A stretch of DNA of 64,000 nucleotides from Arcticibacter sp. (GTDB lineage Bacteria > Bacteroidota > Bacteroidia > 2-12-FULL-35-15). The stretch lies in assembly GCA_021155045.1 (NCBI GenBank), contig JAJNQB010000009.1:62001-126000 (forward strand). The letters run 5' to 3'. Position 1 is the first letter of the stretch, and every line of letters begins with the position of its first letter. The notes under the pieces were generated by a model that saw only the letters and a list, made by a program, of their open reading frames with translations, did no database searches and was not told where the DNA came from. The position numbers were made by a program, and so were the translations under genes. Below, in pieces: positions 35,911 to 44,006 of this stretch.

Positions 35911-36161
35911 TAGTACAATTGGTTTTGTGGCATTAACGACATGCTTTCTGTTATGTTACTTTTGTTTTCCGATTTATAGTTTTTAATCACTATAAAATCA
36001 AAAGCAAACATTACCAGTATAACCGAAACAAAAGTCAAGGCAAATTTTGGAGAAACAAAGTTTTGTGTTCTGTTTTCAATTCGCTGTTGAATTTTGGTAA
36101 ATAAAAAAGGTTGTACTTCTACTTGCTTTATTTCTTTTAATATTTCAAAATCAGTATTCAT
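35910..36161 (-). CDS. Small single-pass membrane protein, probable anti-sigma factor
   Basis: 83 aa. A 40-residue cytoplasmic part (EILKEIKQVEVQPFLFTKIQ) precedes one transmembrane helix (ALTFVSVILVMFAFDFIVI) and a short periplasmic tail. The Phe/Lys-rich cytoplasmic part, a TM helix and placement right after an ECF sigma gene are the usual marks of a small anti-sigma protein, though no zinc-binding anti-sigma motif is present. Its stop shares one base with the next start. Confidence 0.7.
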   Translation of the reverse strand: MNTDFEILKEIKQVEVQPFLFTKIQQRIENRTQNFVSPKFALTFVSVILVMFAFDFIVIKNYKSENKSNITESMSLMPQNQLY

Positions 36162-36195
36162 GTTCGTTGATTTATATTGTTAGACGATTTTAAAT

Positions 36196-36720
36196 TTACT
36201 TTCCTTCGTTCTTGTTTATTTTTTTTAATAGATTAACCTTTGCCCGCTGAATAAGCGATTCTACCGCTTTTGTACTCATGTTCATTATTTCAGCCGTTTC
36301 TTTTTGTGTTTTATTTTCAATTTTCATTAATATAATTGCTGTTTTTTGATTATTTGGCAAATCATTGATATGCTTAAATAAGATAGATAACGCCTCTTTT
36401 TGTTCTAAAGCTATACCCGGATGATTAAAATGTTGAGTATCATGTTTTAAATCGTTTGAATTATTAAAAAAAATAGAAGTCATAAAAGCAAAACGTTTTT
36501 TGCGATTTTTAGCTTTAATAAAATCTAAAGATTTGTTGATGGTTATTTTATAAATCCAAGTAGAAATGCTCGACTCCTCCTTAAAATTACTCATATTTTG
36601 ATAAACAGAAACAAAAACATCTTGTGTTATTTCTTCAGCATCTTCAATGTTTTGAACATATTGCAATGCCAAATTGTAAACAAGGTTTTTATATTGATTA
36701 TATAATGTTTCTAAACTCAA
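36196..36720 (-). CDS. ECF-type RNA polymerase sigma factor
   Basis: 174 aa if read from the TTG at 36718-36720 (MSLETLYNQYKNLV); a longer frame to 36813 would overlap the divergent Nudix gene and has no ATG. Region 2 shows NIEDAEEITQDVFVSVYQNM and STWIYKITINKSLDFIK. Region 4 shows LPNNQKTAIILMKIENKTQK and MSTKAVESLIQRAKVNL. It heads an operon with an anti-sigma-like protein, a CpxP/CnrX-like sensor and secreted proteins, pointing to envelope or metal stress. TTTG and TACATTTC, 17 bases apart upstream (around 36757-36785), may be its promoter. Confidence 0.85.
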   Translation of the reverse strand: MSLETLYNQYKNLVYNLALQYVQNIEDAEEITQDVFVSVYQNMSNFKEESSISTWIYKITINKSLDFIKAKNRKKRFAFMTSIFFNNSNDLKHDTQHFNHPGIALEQKEALSILFKHINDLPNNQKTAIILMKIENKTQKETAEIMNMSTKAVESLIQRAKVNLLKKINKNEGK

Positions 36721-36789
36721 ATTTTTGAATATGTGAATAAAAATAGTGCGAAATGTACTGAAATTTAATATATACAAACTGAATCTATT

Positions 36790-36797
36790 TACATTTG
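36790..36797 (+). promoter_or_regulatory. -7 element (TACATTTG) of the Nudix gene, leaderless layout
   Basis: An exact TAnnTTTG match only 4 bases before the ATG at 36802, which would put the transcription start at or near the A of the start codon. Confidence 0.55.
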
Positions 36798-36801
36798 TTT
36801 T

Positions 36802-37254
36802 ATGCAAATACAAAAATTTAACATCCGTGTTTATGGTATTTTAATAAATAATCAAAATCAAGTATTGGTTTGCGATGAATTAATAAAAGGACACAACATT
36901 ACTAAATTTCCTGGTGGCGGTTTAGAATTTGGCGAAGGAACCCTTGATTGTCTTAAACGTGAATTTATAGAAGAAACGAATACGCCAGTAGAAATAGTAA
37001 AACATTTTTATACCACAGATTTTTTTGTTCCATCAGCATACAATCCTTCTCATCAAATAATTAGTATTTATTATCTAGTAAAACCAATTGCTGAACTAAA
37101 AATAAAAACAAGCACCCAGAAAAATGATTTTATCGAGGATAATATTATTTCTTTTAGGTGGATAGATATAGACAAAATATCAGAAAATGATTTTACTTTA
37201 CCAATTGATAGAATTGTGGGTAAAGCATTAAGCAATAGTGAGTCTTTCAATTAA
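36802..37254 (+). CDS. Nudix hydrolase
   Basis: 150 aa with an intact Nudix box: GGGLEFGEGTLDCLKREFIE then EET (fits Gx5Ex7REUxEExGU). Strands before and after fit the fold. The family cleaves nucleoside diphosphate derivatives; the substrate here is unknown. It starts right after its promoter, so the mRNA may be leaderless, and it diverges from the ECF sigma gene. Confidence 0.9.
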   Translation: MQIQKFNIRVYGILINNQNQVLVCDELIKGHNITKFPGGGLEFGEGTLDCLKREFIEETNTPVEIVKHFYTTDFFVPSAYNPSHQIISIYYLVKPIAELKIKTSTQKNDFIEDNIISFRWIDIDKISENDFTLPIDRIVGKALSNSESFN

Positions 37255-37297
37255 TGATATTCAAAAAATAGTGTAGTTTTGTATAAAAATAAAAGAT

Positions 37298-38038
37298 ATG
37301 GCAGCATCATTTTCACTTATTATACTCGGCATAGTGCTTGGAGGAATAGCACTTTTAGTATCGCTAATATTTGCAATTATTAAACTTGCAGGAGGAAAAA
37401 ATCAGCAAGCTGGGATTTGGGCTGCTGGTTTTGTTATTTCATTAACAATTGTAATTTTTTCGGTTGTACAATTGGTAAATGTTCTTAAAAATAAAGTACA
37501 AGAAACAGCCGAGATGTTTAAAAATTCTCAATACAATAATTACGATGATACCCAAACCGATTATTTGCGTGATGAGCGCCAGTATTGGTTAGACAGCTTA
37601 GATGTATACACCAATGATGCATTAAGAACAAAAGTGCCAACAGATTTTTATAAAAATGAAGAAGTAAAAACAGATGAAAATGGGAAAATGACTTTACCAT
37701 TTTTATACCCTTACACCTTAAGATTTGATTCGTACAATTATATTGCGGATGTTATGCTTGATGATAGCGTGTTTGTTGCCAATGTTTCAGAATTTGCTTT
37801 TGACCAAAATTTTATGATTGCACGCATTGACAATAAATCATCAAAAGAATTATTAAAAAAAGGACATGCTGAAATAGAATATCTTTTGTTTGATTTACGA
37901 ACAGGGAATTATGAAGAAGCTATCAATAAAGAAAAGTTAATGAACTTAGGTGAACGAATTGGTTATACTGGAGCAACAGATTTAAAAGCGGTGTCGGCTG
38001 CATACAGCGGTTGGTTGGGCTACGAAGAATATGATTAA
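37298..38038 (+). CDS. Two-pass membrane protein, unknown function
   Basis: 246 aa. Two N-terminal transmembrane segments (SLIILGIVLGGIALLVSLIF and GFVISLTIVIFSVVQLV), linked by KLAGGKNQQAG, resemble the DUF4190-type start. About 180 soluble residues follow, with a Tyr/Asp-rich stretch (NNYDDTQTDYLRDERQYWLD). No function is recognised. The stop overlaps the CPBP protease start by 8 bases, so the pair is probably cotranscribed. Confidence 0.65.
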   Translation: MAASFSLIILGIVLGGIALLVSLIFAIIKLAGGKNQQAGIWAAGFVISLTIVIFSVVQLVNVLKNKVQETAEMFKNSQYNNYDDTQTDYLRDERQYWLDSLDVYTNDALRTKVPTDFYKNEEVKTDENGKMTLPFLYPYTLRFDSYNYIADVMLDDSVFVANVSEFAFDQNFMIARIDNKSSKELLKKGHAEIEYLLFDLRTGNYEEAINKEKLMNLGERIGYTGATDLKAVSAAYSGWLGYEEYD

Positions 38039-38819
38039 AAAGATAGTATCCACTACTTTTACCGAATCACAAAGTCAAATAAAATCAAATACGTTTGATT
38101 ACAAAACAGTTGTAATTTGCATTACAGTTGCTTGTTCGCTCAGCATCATTAAATATTTTGGTGATGTAAAATTTACATTGGATATATTACAATCTTTTCA
38201 TTTTAATTCCTTCGCCAATTCCTTTGAAGAACTTACCACATTCAATGCTAATGCTTCATTGTACCGATTGTTATACTGGTCGAGTGTAGTAAGTTTTTTT
38301 TATTTAGTGCCAGCAATTGTTTTGATAAAATTTGTTTTCAAACAATCTCTTTCCGATTACGGATTACAATTTAAAGAAGCATTTAAAGATTATAAATTGT
38401 ACTTATTAATGCTTATGGTAATGATTCCTTTAGTATTGTATTTTTCACAAACAGAAAGTTTTCAGACGCGATATCCATTTTATAATATATCAAAAGGCGA
38501 AAATGTTTATCCTAATCTTTTAATTTGGGAATTGTTTTATTTAATACAATTTTTTGCATTGGAATTTTTCTTTCGTGGGTTTATGCTTCACGGCACAAAG
38601 CAAACATTTGGCTTTTACTCTGTTTTTGTAATGACTATTCCGTATTGCATGATACATTTCGGAAAACCATTTCCCGAAACCATAGCCGCTATAATAGCAG
38701 GGATAGTTTTAGGAGTATTGAGCTTAAAAGGTAAAAGTATTTGGTTGGGAGTAGCAATACACTATAGTGTTGCAATAGCAATGGATATTTGTGCGATGTA
38801 TCAAAAAGGACTTTTGTAA
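38031..38819 (+). CDS. CPBP family intramembrane metalloprotease (CAAX protease-like)
   Basis: 262 aa, about seven hydrophobic segments. The CPBP motifs are present: ALEFFFRGFMLHG for the E..FR box, MIHFGKP for the second metal-binding His and GVLSLKGKSIWLGVAIHY for the last. The first motif is E-FFFR rather than the common EExxxR, but still keeps E and R. Such proteases cut within the membrane or serve in immunity and secretion; the substrate is unknown. Confidence 0.85.
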   Translation: MIKKIVSTTFTESQSQIKSNTFDYKTVVICITVACSLSIIKYFGDVKFTLDILQSFHFNSFANSFEELTTFNANASLYRLLYWSSVVSFFYLVPAIVLIKFVFKQSLSDYGLQFKEAFKDYKLYLLMLMVMIPLVLYFSQTESFQTRYPFYNISKGENVYPNLLIWELFYLIQFFALEFFFRGFMLHGTKQTFGFYSVFVMTIPYCMIHFGKPFPETIAAIIAGIVLGVLSLKGKSIWLGVAIHYSVAIAMDICAMYQKGLL

Positions 38820-38974
38820 AATATTTTAACCCTACGATAAAAAAATATGCTTGTTTAAAATCAGAAACAGTAATTTTTTATTAATTGTTAATGTATTAAA
38901 AATAAATGGTTTTAAGGAAACAAAAAATAAAAAACGTCTGAATTCATATAGAAAAATATTTTTTTTAATTTTTA

Positions 38975-39004
38975 TTTGTTTTTCAAAAAAAATTTATACA
39001 TTTG
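38975..39004 (+). promoter_or_regulatory. Complete Bacteroidetes promoter driving a small RNA
   Basis: TTTG (38975-38978), 18-base spacer, TACATTTG (38997-39004). This is one of the best fits to the TTTG-N19-TAnnTTTG consensus in the window. It points at no ORF but at the structured element that follows. Confidence 0.6.
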
Positions 39005-39088
39005 TAATGAGTTTCTCGTAAACTCTTGCTATTTATACCCCTGATAATAAATAGTGAAGCCTGTGTAGCAATACACAGGTTTTTTTGT
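39005..39088 (+). ncRNA. Candidate small RNA with three hairpins and the ACCCCTGATA motif
   Basis: A transcript started by the promoter at 38975-39004 would contain three hairpins. They are GAGTTT-ctcgt-AAACTC (39010-39026), CTATTTAT / ATAAATAG around the loop ACCCCTGATA (near 39029-39054) and a GC-rich hairpin AGCCTGTGT / ACACAGGT (39058-39080) followed by seven T (39080-39086). There is no ORF of useful size. The loop motif and the hairpin-plus-terminator layout are shared with the element after rpoD. The gene function is unknown; expression is inferred. Confidence 0.55.
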
Positions 39089-39118
39089 TTTTAAGAAAAA
39101 TCGAATTTTATATATTTG
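39084..39118 (+). promoter_or_regulatory. Promoter of the VOC lipoprotein gene
   Basis: TTTG (39084-39087), 23-base spacer, TATATTTG (39111-39118). It lies just after the small-RNA terminator and 22 bases before the ATG at 39140. Confidence 0.5.
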
Positions 39119-39139
39119 TTTGAAATAAAACAAAGCCAA

Positions 39140-39661
39140 ATGAAAAACATTGCTCAAGCATTTTTACTTTCTATTGTAATAGTAGGTTGTACTACCGAAA
39201 CAAAAAAAGAACTTCTTGTACAAAAAGAAGAAGCTGTAATTGACACAGCTCCAAGAGTTACTGGAATAGGCGGAATATTTTTTAAAACAAAAAATGTAAC
39301 AGAAACCAAAGAATGGTATGCTAAAAATTTAGGATTAGCAATAGATAAATATGGTGCTCCATTTGAATTCAGAAATGCTAATCGCCCAGATGAAATAAAT
39401 TATTTAGAGTGGAGTGCTTTTTCTGATAAAACCGAGTATTTTAATCCTTCTACAAAAGAATTTATGATTAATTACCGTGTTCAAAACATCAAAGGATTGG
39501 TAAATAATTTAAGAAAAAATGGAGTAACTATTTTAGACACTATCGAATCGTATGATTATGGAAAGTTTGTACACATTATGGATGCAGACGGAAACAAAAT
39601 TGAATTGTGGGAGCCTGTTGATAGTGTATTAACAAAACTAGGCGGAAAAACAACGAAATAA
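39140..39661 (+). CDS. VOC-superfamily (glyoxalase-like) lipoprotein
   Basis: 173 aa from the ATG at 39140; an in-frame TTG at 39116 falls inside the promoter. A lipoprotein signal (LSIVIVGC) precedes a single VOC domain. Its two repeats are KNVTETKEWYAKNLGLAIDKYG and KGLVNNLRKNGVTILDTI, and it ends HIMDADGNKIELWEPVD. Metal ligands of VOC enzymes are probably the His and Glu of VHIMDADGNKIELWEP, with others not certain. The lipid anchor is unusual for a VOC enzyme. It could belong with the halogenase gene that follows 79 bases downstream. Confidence 0.8.
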   Translation: MKNIAQAFLLSIVIVGCTTETKKELLVQKEEAVIDTAPRVTGIGGIFFKTKNVTETKEWYAKNLGLAIDKYGAPFEFRNANRPDEINYLEWSAFSDKTEYFNPSTKEFMINYRVQNIKGLVNNLRKNGVTILDTIESYDYGKFVHIMDADGNKIELWEPVDSVLTKLGGKTTK

Positions 39662-39698
39662 TAGATAGTAAAAATGTTCTCGCATTGCTTTATTTTCA

Positions 39699-39706
39699 TA
39701 GTTTTG
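39699..39706 (+). promoter_or_regulatory. -7 element (TAGTTTTG) of the halogenase-like gene
   Basis: An exact TAnnTTTG match 34 bases before the ATG at 39741. No good -33 element was found. Confidence 0.45.
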
Positions 39707-39740
39707 TTATGTAAAATCACAAACGATTTTATTATTAAAA

Positions 39741-41411
39741 ATGCAAAAACAATACGATGTTATTATTGCAGGTGGTGGTTTAGCTGGGCTAACACTTTCT
39801 ATTCAATTAAAAAAAGCAAATCCAACTATTTCCATTTTGGTTATGGAGTATCGAGATACGATAGCGCCTGTTGCTGCTCATAAAGTAGGCGAATCTACAG
39901 TAGAATTAGCAACCCATTACTTTCGTGAAGTTTTAGATTTAAAAGCATATTTAGAAGAATTTGAATTACCCAAGCATGGGTTACGTTTCTTTTTTAATGA
40001 TGGAAAAAAAGATGAATTATCAAACCGTGTTGAATTAGGTCCACGATTAAAACTTCCAGTGCCAAGCCATCAGCTAGATAGAGGGACATTTGAAAATTTT
40101 TTAGAAAAACATACCAAAGAATTAGGAACAGAATTTTTGCTTTCGGCTCGTGTTAAAGATGTTGAGTTTGATGAAGCAGGACATACTGTAATATTTAATC
40201 ACCACGATGAAGAAAAACGATTAAAAGCTCGTTGGGTGGTGGATGCAACAAGTAGATACAGCTTATTAAAACGCAAATTAAAATTTGAGAAAAAAGCACC
40301 ACACGATGTAAATGCAGTTTGGTACAGAGTAAAAGGTGTTGTGGATATTGATGATTGGAGCGAAAACAAAGAATGGAAAAATTTTCTTGCTCCTAAACTT
40401 CGTTATTTAAGTACAGTACATTTTATTGATAAAGGTTATTGGCTTTGGGTAATTCCTTTGGGTTCGAAAAACACAAGTATTGGAATTGTTGCCGACCAAG
40501 ATATCCATCCTTTTGATACAATTAATACATACGAAAAAGCTGTTGAATGGATAAATAAAAACGAGCCTCAAGCAGCAAAATTTGTTTGCCCGCCAAAAGA
40601 AGAATTACTTGATTTTAGAATATTGCGCCATTTTGCACACGATAGCGGAAGAATATATTCATCCGACAGGTGGGCAGTAACGGGTGAAGCCGGAGCATTT
40701 TTGGACCCTTTTTATTCGCCAGGTAGCGATTTTATTTCTTTAAACAATACTTGGTTGAGCGATTTAATTTTACGCGATATCAGCGGAGAAGATATAACCA
40801 TTCGTACTCAAATATATGAACAAACTCATTTACGCTGGTTTGAGAGTTGGTTACCAATTTATCAGGACAAATATAAATTAATGGGCAGTTCTCAAATTAT
40901 GGTGATGAAAATATTTTGGGATTGGGCTATTTATTGGTCGGTACCATGTTTGCTATTTACAAACAAAGGCTTTACTGATTTAAAAGTTTTAAAAGAACTA
41001 TTTGTTTCTGAAGATGGTGTAGGGCGCAAATTTCAAAATTTAAACAAACGTATGCAAGATTTGTTTTTACAATGGTTACCATACGAAAATAAAATTTTTA
41101 ATAATCGTTATATCGATCCTTTTGATTTGATGTATATGCGTGAATTTCAGGAAGGAATTGAAGTTCAGCATGGAAGCTCAAAAGCATTATTAGTAAAAAT
41201 TACTTCTAATGTGAAGATGCTCGAACAAATTGCAGCAGAAATGTTTCGTATTATTAGTAATGAGGTAAAAGGTACGCCTTCGGATATGAAGGTGAATCCT
41301 TATACAATAAGTTTAACGGAAGAAATAGATACAACAAGTGAATTTGCTTTGCCGGTGGATGAGTCTATCAAAAAAGATGTAAGTGTGATGTGGTTTTCTC
41401 AAAAAAAATAA
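39741..41411 (+). CDS. Flavin-dependent halogenase-like (tryptophan halogenase family) FAD protein
   Basis: 556 aa. The FAD-binding motif GGGLAGLT is at 11-18. The Lys of HKVGESTV (Lys48) matches the HOCl-handling lysine of tryptophan halogenases, and WLWVIP (234-239) fits the family WxWxIP motif. A late motif, GEAGAFLDPFYSPGSDF (315-331), matches the FDPxxSxG-like segment. All major halogenase signatures are thus present, but hydroxylases and epoxidases share this fold, so chlorination is not proven. It is the first of a co-directional run of five or six genes ending at an O-methyltransferase. It reduces to FADH2-dependent chemistry and would need a partner flavin reductase, not seen here. 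Confidence 0.87.
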   Translation: MQKQYDVIIAGGGLAGLTLSIQLKKANPTISILVMEYRDTIAPVAAHKVGESTVELATHYFREVLDLKAYLEEFELPKHGLRFFFNDGKKDELSNRVELGPRLKLPVPSHQLDRGTFENFLEKHTKELGTEFLLSARVKDVEFDEAGHTVIFNHHDEEKRLKARWVVDATSRYSLLKRKLKFEKKAPHDVNAVWYRVKGVVDIDDWSENKEWKNFLAPKLRYLSTVHFIDKGYWLWVIPLGSKNTSIGIVADQDIHPFDTINTYEKAVEWINKNEPQAAKFVCPPKEELLDFRILRHFAHDSGRIYSSDRWAVTGEAGAFLDPFYSPGSDFISLNNTWLSDLILRDISGEDITIRTQIYEQTHLRWFESWLPIYQDKYKLMGSSQIMVMKIFWDWAIYWSVPCLLFTNKGFTDLKVLKELFVSEDGVGRKFQNLNKRMQDLFLQWLPYENKIFNNRYIDPFDLMYMREFQEGIEVQHGSSKALLVKITSNVKMLEQIAAEMFRIISNEVKGTPSDMKVNPYTISLTEEIDTTSEFALPVDESIKKDVSVMWFSQKK

Positions 41412-41412
41412 A

Positions 41413-42207
41413 ATGAATTCACACAATCTAATTTTCGAAAAGATGGAAAAGATCAAAAATCTTTTTCAAGAGACGAAAGATTTTGAATCTAAATCAACTG
41501 ATTTTTCGGAAGTACATGCCTATTTGCAAAAAGTGGACAATGAATTTAGTTCTGTTGCTTATGAAGCTATTGCTATGGCACTTGCAGAGAAAGATTTATT
41601 AGAAAATAATGATTTAAAAAGATGGAACACTTTTGTTAAAGAAAATTCTTCTAAACATTCTTCTCAAATACATGTTGGTTTAGGTTGGGCGCTTGCTAAA
41701 GAAAATAAAAACATTCAAGAATTTAAATTATTAATTTCATCTGATATGATTTCTCGTGTATTGGATGGAATTGGTTATTACGATGGCACATTTAAAAATC
41801 GGGCTACAGTAAAAAATAAAAAGATAAATGAAACAATTGATGATTCACATTTAAAATATTACGACCAAGGAATAGGAAGAAGTATTTGGTATTGTAGTTC
41901 TGGAAGTATTGAAAGAGCAAAACAGATAATAGAATTTTTTTCTATTGAACGACAAATAAATATGTGGAGAGGACTTGGTATAGCAATCTCTTATGTAGGA
42001 GGATTTGATGAGGATGTGTTAGAAGAAATTAAAAAAACTTCAGCACAGTTTTTACCAGAAATAAACGTAGGGGTTGCAATTGTTGCAAAATCTAGATTAC
42101 AAGCAAATACACTAAACAAAGATATTGAACTTATTTGTGATAGTTTTTTAAATTTGTCGGCTGAGAAAGCTGCCAAAAAAGTGGAAGATATGGATTTAGT
42201 AATATAA
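41413..42207 (+). CDS. DUF1702-like protein
   Basis: 264 aa. The gene starts one base after the halogenase-like gene stop and is therefore cotranscribed. The C-terminal half carries the pattern YDQGIGRSIWYC ... RQINMWRGLGIAISYVGG, which I recognise as the DUF1702 (enediyne-cluster-associated) signature. No known catalytic role exists. Its location with a halogenase fits specialised metabolism. The start could also be the Met at residue 11. Confidence 0.75.
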   Translation: MNSHNLIFEKMEKIKNLFQETKDFESKSTDFSEVHAYLQKVDNEFSSVAYEAIAMALAEKDLLENNDLKRWNTFVKENSSKHSSQIHVGLGWALAKENKNIQEFKLLISSDMISRVLDGIGYYDGTFKNRATVKNKKINETIDDSHLKYYDQGIGRSIWYCSSGSIERAKQIIEFFSIERQINMWRGLGIAISYVGGFDEDVLEEIKKTSAQFLPEINVGVAIVAKSRLQANTLNKDIELICDSFLNLSAEKAAKKVEDMDLVI

Positions 42208-42283
42208 GGGCAGTTCTAACAATTAACATTTCACTCTATTGAGAGGTGCAAGAAAGGTAATTGAAAAACACAATTTTTAGAAA
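42206..42283 (+). repeat. Copy of the AAGGGCAGTTCTAA dispersed palindromic repeat
   Basis: AAGGGCAGTTCTAA then AATTAACATTTCA and, further on, TAATTGAAAAACACAATTTTTA match the copy at 48244-48335 over most of its length. The right end is degenerate. It sits between the DUF1702-like gene and the next gene. Confidence 0.6.
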
Positions 42284-42292
42284 CAATAAAAA

Positions 42293-42691
42293 ATGAAGAA
42301 AGAAGAATTACCTCAGGATGATAGCGCTTTAAAAGTAATGACTCGAGAATTGTGCTATGTAAAAGATGAAGATGGAAAATATACAACAGGCTTGAGTACA
42401 GGATGGGAGGTTAAACGAGAAGCATTAGACAATGCTTGGGAAGATATAAATGAAAGAGTAGAAGATGCTAGAAAAGCTGTTGCTGCTGGAGAGAAAAGTC
42501 CGATCCATTATTTTATGGAATTAAAATTAATGGATTTGCCTGTTTTAAAAGGTTATACTGGTTTTTGGGCTTGGTCGATAAAAAGACACATGAAACCTAC
42601 TGTATTTAAATCATTGAGTGAAAAAAAACTAAGCATTTATGCAAAAGCATTTGAAATTACAGTTGAAGAATTAAAAAATTTTAGAGGTTAG
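42293..42691 (+). CDS. Small conserved protein in the halogenase gene group
   Basis: 132 aa, acidic N-terminus, no signal peptide. Middle: ALDNAWEDINERVEDARKAV; then KSPIHYFMELKLMDLPVLKG and WSIKRHMKPTVFKSLSEKKL. The ending KAFEITVEELKNFRG looks like a DNA-binding-like helix pair but I do not assign it. It is in the same direction as its neighbours and 85 bases after a repeat-containing gap. Confidence 0.7.
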   Translation: MKKEELPQDDSALKVMTRELCYVKDEDGKYTTGLSTGWEVKREALDNAWEDINERVEDARKAVAAGEKSPIHYFMELKLMDLPVLKGYTGFWAWSIKRHMKPTVFKSLSEKKLSIYAKAFEITVEELKNFRG

Positions 42692-42703
42692 TATGAAATA
42701 GCC

Positions 42704-42764
42704 ATGCACTAAACGTGCACAAACAGCAATGAAGATAGTATGTCGTCCGTCTCAGGCGGATGAC
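42704..42764. repeat. Two short palindromes
   Basis: ATGCAC/GTGCAC around 42704-42720 and GTCGTCCG / CGGATGAC (42742-42764) can form small hairpins between genes. Neither has a T-run and the function is unknown. The second has the look of REP-like DNA. Confidence 0.4.
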
Positions 42765-42784
42765 AACTAAGAAAAATATCACAT

Positions 42785-43810
42785 ATGAATAAAGAAAAAG
42801 AATTTAAACATATACAAGCAGCACATTGCGAAAATGGAGCAATCACAAGTTTATTACGTTATCACGGATTAGAATTTATGACAGAACCTCTTGCTTTTGG
42901 AATGGGTTCCGGCATTTTTTATTTACACATTCCTTTTTTAACCATTAGTAACGGACCGGCAATTACATATAGGAGTATGCCCGGATTTATTTTTAGCAGA
43001 ACATGTAAGTCGCTTGGAGTAAAAGTTACTCGAAAAAAATTTGGTAACAATGAAAAAGCAGCAAAAGATTTTTTAGATAAAAAGATGGCAGAAGGAGAGC
43101 CCGTTGGTTGCCAAGTTGGCGTTTTTAATTTACCTTATTTTCCTCCTGAATATCGTTTTCATTTTAATGCACACAATTTAATTGTCTATGGAAAAGAAAA
43201 TGGGAACTATTTAATTAGCGACCCTGTAATGGAAACAGTTACTACCTTATCAGAAGAAGACATGATAAAAGTACGTTTTGCAAAAGGACCACTTGCTCCT
43301 CACGGTCATGTTTATTATCCAGAAAACGTACATTCTGTAACAGATGATATCATTAGAAAAGGAATTGTAAAAGGAATAAATAGAACTGCAAAAGAAATGC
43401 TGCACATACCAGGAAGTATTGGTGGTGTTTCAGGGATTGCATATACATCAAGACAAATAAGAAAATGGAGAGATAAATTAGGACCGAGAAAAGCAGGATT
43501 ATATTTAGCACAAATAGTACGCATGCAAGAAGAAATTGGAACAGGAGGGGGAGGTTTTCGTTTTTTATATGCAGCATTTTTAGAACAAGCTTATAATTAT
43601 ATACCCAACGAACAATTATTAAAAGTATCTGAAGAGTTCACAAAAGCAGGTGATTTATGGCGCGAAAGTGCTGTGCAAATGGGCAGAATTTATAAAGGGA
43701 GAACAAATAACAACCAAGCAGATTTTGAAGTATGTGCCGACTTGCTTTTGAAAATTTCTGATATTGAGAAAAATGCTTTTCAACAATTAAAAAAAATAAA
43801 ATTGCAATAG
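42785..43810 (+). CDS. BtrH N-terminal-like protein (cysteine-protease-fold acyltransferase family)
   Basis: 341 aa. The first 180 residues match the BtrH N-terminal / DUF4872 pattern: catalytic-type Cys15 in AAHCENGAITSLLRYHG, His130 in FNAHNLIVYG and Asp146 in LISDPV. The C-terminal half is helical (KWRDKLGPRKAGLYLAQIVR). In butirosin synthesis BtrH transfers an acyl group from a carrier protein. In Bacteroidetes, similar proteins occur in pigment clusters. No carrier protein is visible in this window. Confidence 0.83.
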   Translation: MNKEKEFKHIQAAHCENGAITSLLRYHGLEFMTEPLAFGMGSGIFYLHIPFLTISNGPAITYRSMPGFIFSRTCKSLGVKVTRKKFGNNEKAAKDFLDKKMAEGEPVGCQVGVFNLPYFPPEYRFHFNAHNLIVYGKENGNYLISDPVMETVTTLSEEDMIKVRFAKGPLAPHGHVYYPENVHSVTDDIIRKGIVKGINRTAKEMLHIPGSIGGVSGIAYTSRQIRKWRDKLGPRKAGLYLAQIVRMQEEIGTGGGGFRFLYAAFLEQAYNYIPNEQLLKVSEEFTKAGDLWRESAVQMGRIYKGRTNNNQADFEVCADLLLKISDIEKNAFQQLKKIKLQ

Positions 43811-43948
43811 AACGGCCTATAATATGAATTTTATGAACTCATATTTTTAGGTATAAAAATCACTGTTTTCAATGGTTTCTGGTTCTTAAAATGAGTATAT
43901 TCTCTTTTTTGTAGAATAATTACAAGTTCAATTTTAAAATAATGGCAG

Positions 43949-43956
43949 TAATTTTG
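43949..43956 (+). promoter_or_regulatory. -7 element (TAATTTTG) of the secreted-protein gene
   Basis: An exact TAnnTTTG match 50 bases before the ATG at 44007. Confidence 0.4.
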
Positions 43957-44006
43957 TTTTATAATTTCCAATTAACATTAGTATTAACTAAATAAAACCC
44001 AAAGCA

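Noticed and set aside
37518..37700. Antisense 60-codon frame in the two-pass membrane protein gene
   Set aside because: It is a His/Leu-rich shadow of the plus-strand coding frame without independent support.
39674..39883. Frame of 69 codons overlapping the start of the halogenase-like gene
   Set aside because: Composition (Cys/Phe-rich) is that of a shifted frame, and the halogenase frame is strongly supported here.
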